This document shows positions 57,726-64,000 of a stretch of 64,000 nucleotides of DNA, in pieces. Positions within the stretch are counted from its first letter, which is position 1, and the number at the start of each line of letters is the position of its first letter. The notes under the pieces are model-generated. The model was not told where the DNA came from and made no database searches. It saw nothing but the letters and a program-made list of their open reading frames with translations. The stretch is from assembly GCA_030620095.1 (NCBI GenBank), contig JAUTXW010002189.1, forward strand, positions 1 to 64,000, read 5' to 3'. Position numbers and translations under genes: made by a program. This DNA is from Kuschelorhynchus macadamiae (taxonomy: Eukaryota; Arthropoda; Insecta; Coleoptera; Curculionidae).

Positions 57726-59548
57726 ACAACACGTTGGGCAAACTATCACAAATATCACAGAAACAAAAAAATACATCATCAAGAAGGGGCTGAAGGCTTT
57801 TGGGGGTATTTATATAAAAGGGACGAATCATTAAATATACCAACTGTCTAACATAATGAATATTCTTTTTTAGTAAAAGATAAAAATAGCTACTAAAATA
57901 ATTTTTGAAATTATATCTTCCGAGAGATAAAAACGCAATAATCATTTAATTATTTACTGGACCAAGCCGAGTTTCCGAAATTGTTTTTTTCTGATTCAAC
58001 TATAACAGCTAGATTAAAATAAATTTCACATTTCCATAGTAACTTTTTTTCTCTACAAGATGGTGTAGTCAGATTTTTGATACGATGTTTCGTTCCTTCG
58101 GAAACATCACCAATTAGCATTGATGATGGTTTTTCAGTGTGAAACGTCGAATAAATGTCAAGCGTGATATGCCGTTGGATTTAGAATAAAAGTTACAGTT
58201 TTTAAGAGTAAACAAATTTTCGATTATTTGAAAAAGTTAATGATGATTGTGAAAAAACGAAACGTCGGATTGAAAATCTAATTACGTCATTTATGTGCAG
58301 CAGAAAAAATTGCAATGAAAATGTGAAATTTATTTTTTCATAGCTTTTAAAGACCCAGAAAAAAATTAAAATAAAGTCGGGAGTTTTCGGTTTTTCATAA
58401 ATATCTTGGGAAGTACTCGGAATTTTCCAAATTTGAAAATGTCAATTTATTTCTAATTTAAACATGTACGTCTAATGGTTTACGAGATCCCTGTAGAGTT
58501 TAATCTTATCCAGGACACCCTGTATATATTAGATTAAGTGCATTTTGTACAATATTTTAGTAGAAATATTATAATATAATATTTTTCCGAAACTTTCTAA
58601 ATCCGCTTATGCCTATGGCACTAGAATCTAACGATGTTTGTTGACCTCCAAAGCACGGTGACATACTCATACTTAGAACTAGGTTTACTGATTTTACAGA
58701 TCGATATTTTCCAAATAAGAAGCAACGATAGAGCCTGTGCTTTTATTTCAATAGTGCTCCCAAGCATTTGATCTGTTATAAATGTGTAATTGTTATTGTC
58801 AGCAAAATATCAATTTAATAGTCTTTTTTAACTAAGTTGCTGAATATGAACTTTCAATAGATCTGAGCCCTTGGAAGCATTATTTGGGATATGTTGTGCT
58901 GGAACTGGATTCTGTTCTTAATACCTTATATGAATACATATATGTATATAATAATTTTTACTATTTTTATAGGTTTACAAATGGTTGCCTATTTTATACT
59001 GGAAAAACACTCTAAATATGATGCAACTTATTTTCGTAATTATTTAAGTCTATTTGTTATGTTTGAACATTTTTTTTGTTTTCAGCCTCATTGCGGAATA
59101 AGGACATCCTATTGCATTCACCTAGATCAGCGAATAATCTTCCAGCGTTTGAACTGACTGAGGTAATTTTTTACAGTTTTTAAATTAGTCGGATAATCAA
59201 ACATTCCAACGTTGCTAGAACACTGATTACTGGTGGGGTTTAAGATAAAAAAGAAACGAAGGAAAATCTTCGAGCATCACATTCGCGGCCAAAAAAAAAT
59301 GTTATTTTTTATTACAATTTTATGGGTGGAGGGTCGATAAACTCAAAAAATCAGTTATTGAAAAAAACTGAAATTTTAAAAGCTGCATCTGTTTTTAAAA
59401 TCGAAGGTTTTTATTTAAAATTTTCCTCTCCTCTAAGCCTAAAAAGCTACTGCTGGTAAAATGATTAAGAACTGTGTATAGTAACACTAGTGCTGTAGAT
59501 GATCGTATCAACCAAATTTAAAAACGGATTGTCACCAAAAGGCACCTT
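57726..59548. other. Unassigned stretch with Penelope-type end motifs
   Basis: At 58083-58106 a GATGTTTC/GAAACATC hairpin occurs. GATGATGG...GAAACGTCG at 58119-58150 and GATGATTG...GAAACGTCGG at 58240-58266 resemble Penelope-like terminal motifs in degenerate form. CCAGGACACCCTGTAT near 58512 resembles a mariner-type terminus. No gene. Confidence 0.35.
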
Positions 59549-59557
59549 AACTGGGAT

Positions 59558-60356
59558 GCGGTATAGATTTCGAATTCAGTTATTTCGAAACATGCTTTTC
59601 GCAAAACATTTATTTCGAATGAAACAAAGTTCGATTTATATATAACTCGAACGACAAATATTTTGAATCACATACAAGTTTGAATGACAGTAAGTTCAAA
59701 CACAAATGTTCAAAAACGTGTCAATAATTTTTCCCAATGATAACTGAAAATGTTTCCCCCAAGATCAAAAATAATTCGCAATTAAAAAACTTGGGCTGAC
59801 ATAACTAGCGTATAAGAGATTTTGGTTAGTTATTGTTGCTTTGTTTTAATTTTTCTTCTTTACTACTTTTGGTTTATTTCTTGGAAAACCCGTTTTTTTG
59901 TGTATCCTCATGATTATACATGTTTATTTTTCGATTTAATTAAATAGGTATGTAGATACCGGGATGAATAACTTGTCCATTGTAAAAGTTATTACCGCTT
60001 TATTTTCTCGGGACTTGTCTTTTTTATAGCCACAAATCAAAATAACTGTCTAAATATTAATTTTATCTTACTCATTTGTCACTCAATAAAAAAGTATTCC
60101 ACGAAGTTTACTTTCGCACTAAAGATAGGTCAAATAATCAACTATTTAATGTCGAATACTTTATAATCGAACTTACTGTTAATCAATCTTTTTTTCGAAC
60201 TTCTTGGTTTCGAATTTATTGTCGTTCGAACTTATTTGAATTCAAACTTTTGGTATTCGAACGTTTTCTAACTAGAACTATTCGAAATTTTTATCATTTA
60301 AATTAAATGTTTCGAAATTATTTATTTCTATTTTTTGTTTTTAATTACCTTGACTC
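59558..60356. mobile_element. Fold-back element with TTCGAA arrays and 9-bp direct flanks
   Basis: TTCGAA or a one-base variant recurs at 59569, 59584, 59598, 59614, 59630, 59646, 59662, 59679, 59695 and 59709, a steady 14-17-bp step. A second array lies at about 60152, 60167, 60194, 60209, 60225, 60241, 60256, 60281 and 60311. The outer parts pair as inverted repeats (ATTTCGAAACAT near 59583 and its inverse near 60308). AACTGGGAT occurs at 59549-59557 and again at 60357-60365, a candidate 9-bp target duplication. No transposase in the 440-bp centre. Confidence 0.6.
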
Positions 60357-60365
60357 AACTGGGAT

Positions 60366-60960
60366 CAATCAAGCAAAATAAGCATACTCAAAACAAGAAA
60401 AAAAGTGTTTTCTCCAAATCACATTAAAAGCGGCTTTTGATGTTTAACAGACCCAAAGGGTGTACTTTTTACTGCCTGTAAGCAGTACAAACTTTCGTTG
60501 CTAAGCAACGTTCGTTCACATAACAATGTAAATTAAAACGAAACCAAAGTTGAAAGCGACATACGTAAAACAAAATGAATATTAGACATATGTTTAGATA
60601 TAAAACACAATTTTGTATTCATTTTGTATCACACGGTCGAAAAGCAGATTTAATGTCTTGGCTGATTTCCTAGCCTCCTTTTCGCGAAACAAATAACTAT
60701 TTACTTCCTGTGAGCAAACATTTTTCTCCTTCTGAGCTCCTTTAGACTTTTTCATACGCAAGAGTTTTATTTAAACTAATTGGGCTTTTTCAGCGAGATC
60801 TTCGCTGGAACTCATTTTCAAACACGAAAAAAACTTAACTTAAAAGTGTAACAACGTCACATCTTATAATATGTGTTGTTTGTACTGTCAAAAATATCAT
60901 AGCAACAAAGCGTTGTCAACACGGTGATGAGCCTGCAACACATACTTAATATTTTGTATG

Positions 60961-60962
<2 letters not shown>
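60366..60962. other. Unassigned stretch
   Basis: Nothing recognised. Confidence 0.4.

Positions 60963-61024
<62 letters not shown>
60963..61024. repeat. TA microsatellite
   Basis: A pure TA tract of about 62 bp directly upstream of the hairpin repeat. Confidence 0.95.
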
Positions 61025-61030
<6 letters not shown>

Positions 61031-61046
61031 GTAGAAAAAACTATAC

Positions 61047-61159
61047 ATACCCCAGGAAGAAAATGTTTCTCCTCCCTAGGATATTAATGCCCTTCGCCTC
61101 GCGTCGGGCATCAAACTATCTTTGGGAGGAAAAGCACTATTTTCCTCCCCTGGTATGTG
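61047..61159. repeat. Hairpin repeat beside the tRNA-like sequence
   Basis: ACATACC..AGGAAGAAAAT at the left pairs with ATTTTCCTCCCCTGGTATGT at the right. Inside, CTCCC pairs with GGGAG and GCCC with GGGC around CGCCTCGCG. A partial second copy lies at about 61626-61740 (GAGAAAATGTTTTCACTTCCTC, AGGCACTATTTTCCTCCC). Confidence 0.65.
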
Positions 61160-61298
61160 AGTAGCTATTTTATTAGAAAACGTAATTTTCGCCCTCTGAA
61201 CAGGGGAAAAAGTAGTTCTTTTACTTCCCTTGGAGAAAATAATATTTCTATTGCCAAAAATATCACTTTAGAAATATTTTATTAACAGTAAAACTTAA

Positions 61299-61370
61299 GG
61301 TACGAGCGGGAATCGAACCCGCATCTTTGGATCTCTAGTCCATTGTTCTAACCAATTGTGTTATCGTACC
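61299..61370 (-). pseudogene. tRNA-like pseudogene or SINE head
   Basis: The minus strand folds with a perfect 7-bp acceptor stem (GGTACGA/TCGTACC), a 5-bp T stem (GCGGG/CCCGC) around TTCGATT, and a TGGA/TCCA anticodon stem with the loop CTAGAGA. AATTGGTTAG fits the D loop and A box, but the D stem (ACAC/GAAC) is mostly mismatched. The loop would give anticodon AGA, but there is no long variable arm as a serine tRNA needs, so identity is not assigned. Confidence 0.65.
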
Positions 61371-61740
61371 AATACCAATGATAAGCAATTCGTTAGAACT
61401 TATACATGTTCAAACCCACCAGTATCGTAACCATTGGTGATCCTGCCAAATATTCTAAAATTATTGAACGGCGTTCCTGACTGGAAGTCAAATCTGACAT
61501 CGTTATTAGGTTCCGGCCCTAGTAGTAGATTTATAATATTTAGTTATTTTATCAGTTCTTTTTAAACTGCGAAAATTTTTTTTATTATTAATTTGTAAAT
61601 ATCTTACAAATTACGACGTAAAAGGTAGAATAAGCTATACCTAACTCAGGAGAAAATGTTTTCACTTCCTCGAATATTTCCTCAGAAGAAAAGGCACTAT
61701 TTTCCTCCCTGTTTACGTAAATAACTATAACGTTCTCGTT

Positions 61741-63780
61741 TTGAACGCATTATCTTTTAGGAGAGGAGGATGACCAAGGCGTTGGATTTGAATTGCAAAA
61801 GAGATTTTTGTAGAAATTGGCCTTTAAGGACAACTTTCAAACCACTTTCTGTTTCAGTTTGCAGTAACATCACCAAGGGCTCTTTAAGGCAGAGCGTCCC
61901 TCCTGAAAAATGCTAACGGAATACATTTTTAATTTTATAAATTATTACTGTTAGGATAGGAATCTTAAAATTTCCAAAAAAAAACCCCGCTTCTTTCTAA
62001 ATCGTCCTCGTTGACACGTGAGAATATTCAAACATATAATTCGGACGCTCATGTAGAATTTCGATTTCGGAAGTCCGTTTGCAAAGTATCTGGTAGATAA
62101 TTTATTGGTATTGTGAATAATTTGTAATTGTTTTTTCATCGAGTTAAGTTTAATAAGCTTAAGTAGAAATATGAGTACCATAAACTATCTTGTACAAACA
62201 AATTTTGTCAGTTTTTCATTAACAGATAACTTAAAATTAAAGAGCTGGACAGGCCTTTGCCAGATTAAAACTAACTCAGGCTTGTGAACCAAAGGCCAAA
62301 AACAGGTCTTTTAAGCGTAGGTTTTCAAAAGAGACAAAAAAACTGGGTTTGAAGGTGTGGCAATTCAGTGGCGTATATAAGGGGGGTTTGGGGGTTAACC
62401 CCCTTCCCGCAGAGACACTTTTATTTAATGAAAAATTATAGAAATAGTATAAACTAAAGACCTTTTTTTAGGGATTTGTGGGTAACCCCCCCCCAGAGCT
62501 AGTGTTTCTACAATTAAAATAAAGTAATGACTGATGAGCAAGGAAATTAATAAATGATTTTCACCAACTTCTTGCAAAAATGAGGAACCGTCGTGAATCA
62601 TCTCGCAAACATATTAATTCCTGTACAGTGTTTGCTATGCTGGTTGAGGTAAATATTTTATCGCAATTGAGTTCTGGATACTGAAAAAGTATTATACATT
62701 TTAGAAAGAATTATTTTTTGTGTAAAATTTTGTGGTGATTTTGATTACGCTTTGAGATGTTACGACGAAAGCGAATCCTGTGAACATAAAGGAATATTTA
62801 AAGAATTACCAATAATTAATTTAACTGGAGAATTAGAAAATACACTAAAAGAATATAGGAACATATCTCATTTCTAAATAGCCTTAATTATTAAATGTGG
62901 TCGAACCTAAATATGCAGAGAGAAAAAATTCTTAAAGCTCAAATATGTCTCACGTAATCCTTAATTGAAATGTGTTTATGAGGGTAGGGTAATTACTCGG
63001 GCAAGTAGTGTAAATTTGGAATTAATTTAATTAATAAAATTTATATTTTCTCTTTTATAAAATACCCTGTAACTAGTAAAATTAAATATTTAGCGCTGAA
63101 ATTTTTATAACCATATTTTATTGGGATCACGTGAGGTATAAAATATTTCAGTTTTGTAAATTTTTAAGAATCTTGTATTCCAAGGTTTATTCTCGAGTTT
63201 ATCGTCTGTTATTGAATTCTAAGAAACTTGCGAATGACCGCTTTTTTGAAATAGATAATTTTATTGTCGCCATTTTTAAAAGATAAATTAAGGTTGAAAA
63301 GTCATTCTAAAAGATGTATCACCTTTTTCAATTTATTTTTTTTTATTTAAAATGCCGGGTGCCTAGTTACCATTTCGATTTTTACATTTACGAAATTTGC
63401 ACAATTTAGTTATTGAAATTTTCCAGTAATCAAATTTTTGTTTTAAAAAATTTTGAACAATTTTCGGTACTTGTTATCTATCTTTGAGATACGATTCGCC
63501 CGTCCAAACTCAAACCCCACGAGCCTCTACTGCACTTCAACTACGTATTCGGTTAAACATTTATGGCATAGTATGTTATGAGGTAAGGACTGTTGCCTAA
63601 TGACGAGAAGGTCCTCAAATTAATTAACACCTCACCTATATATTTTCGTCAAACCATCTACACTAAAAATTTTATTGCGAAGCCCGTAAAATTTCAACCG
63701 CGATCATTTCAATTATTATCCCGTCAACAAACCCTGCACCTCTTTGTTCGTCCAACACTTGACGTTCTCCAATAATTGCT
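61741..63780. other. Unassigned stretch with a hAT-like end
   Basis: CAGTGGCGTATATAAGGGG at 62366 followed by GGGGGTTAACCCCC (62389-62402) resembles the 5' end of a hAT element; the other end was not found. The rest is AT-rich without recognised content. Confidence 0.4.
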
Positions 63781-64000
63781 CCATTCTCCAACCGTCACCC
63801 CTTATCGATCGGCTCCTTTCGGAAGCTGACCCGCGCGCTCCCGATCTGTGCCGATCTCTTCTGGATATGGGCCTCTTTGCCTCTACGTCGACGACTCGTC
63901 ATATCCAGAGGATCCCGTTCGTTTCCAGGGATCCAGTTTCGAGAATCCGGATTTCGCGACGGGCAGGTCGACGTGGAAAGCATCTCCGCGCCGACCCAGT
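63781..64000. other. Abrupt GC-rich block at the window edge
   Basis: Base composition shifts from strongly AT-rich to roughly 58 percent GC with many CpGs. CTGGATATG and CATATCCAG (63860-63910) form an inverted repeat around GTCGACG. Several frames are open because stops are rare at this composition, so coding cannot be called. It could be the start of a host CpG-rich exon/promoter, a foreign insert or an assembly junction. Confidence 0.5.

Noticed and set aside
58083..58266. GATGTTTC/GAAACATC hairpin and two GATGATGG...GAAACGTCG motifs as ribozymes
   Set aside because: No pairing stem II or stem I could be drawn by eye; probably just degenerate Penelope-type ends.
61299..61370. Functional tRNA-Ser(AGA)
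   Set aside because: Three of four D-stem pairs are mismatched and there is no long variable arm, so calling a serine tRNA would be unsupported.
62366..62520. Complete hAT element starting CAGTGGCGTATATAAGG
   Set aside because: No matching right end or 8-bp duplication could be found, so only a possible end is noted.
63795..63983. Basic 62-codon minus-strand frame as a gene
   Set aside because: All frames are open there because the block is GC-rich; no motif supports any of them.

Overview
This 64-kb window is AT-rich eukaryotic DNA. It looks like repeat-dense intergenic sequence from an arthropod, most likely an insect. That placement is an inference from the transposon mix: Penelope-like elements, Jockey/CR1-type non-LTR elements, pogo, hAT, Tc1 and mariner-type elements, and a Crypton-like tyrosine recombinase. 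I could not recognise one intact host gene. Nearly every recognisable coding stretch is a decayed transposable element with stops, frameshifts or deletions. I saw no LTR-retrotransposon gag-pol, no CRISPR array, no rRNA and no bacterial-style operon.

Layout, first half. 0-4 kb holds TA microsatellites around a palindrome, a 218-bp MITE, a non-LTR RNase H fragment and a fold-back element. 4.6-11.5 kb is a giant inverted pair of the same IS630/Tc1-superfamily transposon, with arms of about 2.75 kb and a 1.3-kb spacer. Each arm carries its own nested fold-back. 12-18.4 kb holds two diverged copies of one long dispersed repeat, a pogo-type transposase remnant and a hAT dimerisation-domain scrap. 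20.7-23.4 kb holds a non-LTR RNase H fragment with a fresh 241-bp tandem duplication, then a dispersed repeat with a nested hAT-like MITE. 25-29.4 kb holds a Jockey-like RT fragment, a Penelope-like element (family B) with long inverted/direct termini, and another non-LTR RT.

Layout, second half. 30.9-34.5 kb is a second Penelope-like element (family A), flanked by an 11-bp target duplication. 34.9-35.7 kb is a non-autonomous hAT element with a perfect 8-bp duplication. 37-38.9 kb holds a mariner-type fragment and a Tc1 element. 44.8-47.7 kb holds a Crypton-like recombinase split by a second copy of the 2-kb MITE. 50.5-51.6 kb is a DD41D mariner-type transposase. 52.5-56.4 kb is a near-full-length non-LTR element. 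57.2 kb holds a Penelope-like RT scrap. 59.6-60.4 kb is an unusual fold-back element whose arms are 15-16-bp-spaced TTCGAA arrays. 61 kb holds a tRNA-like pseudogene beside a hairpin repeat. The last 220 bp turn abruptly GC-rich.

The most interesting signals are hammerhead-ribozyme-like cores in the terminal repeats of both Penelope-like families, the TTCGAA-array fold-back with a candidate 9-bp duplication, the giant inverted transposon pair, and tRNA-like modules next to Penelope-type ends. Similarities to families are recalled by eye; no search was run.
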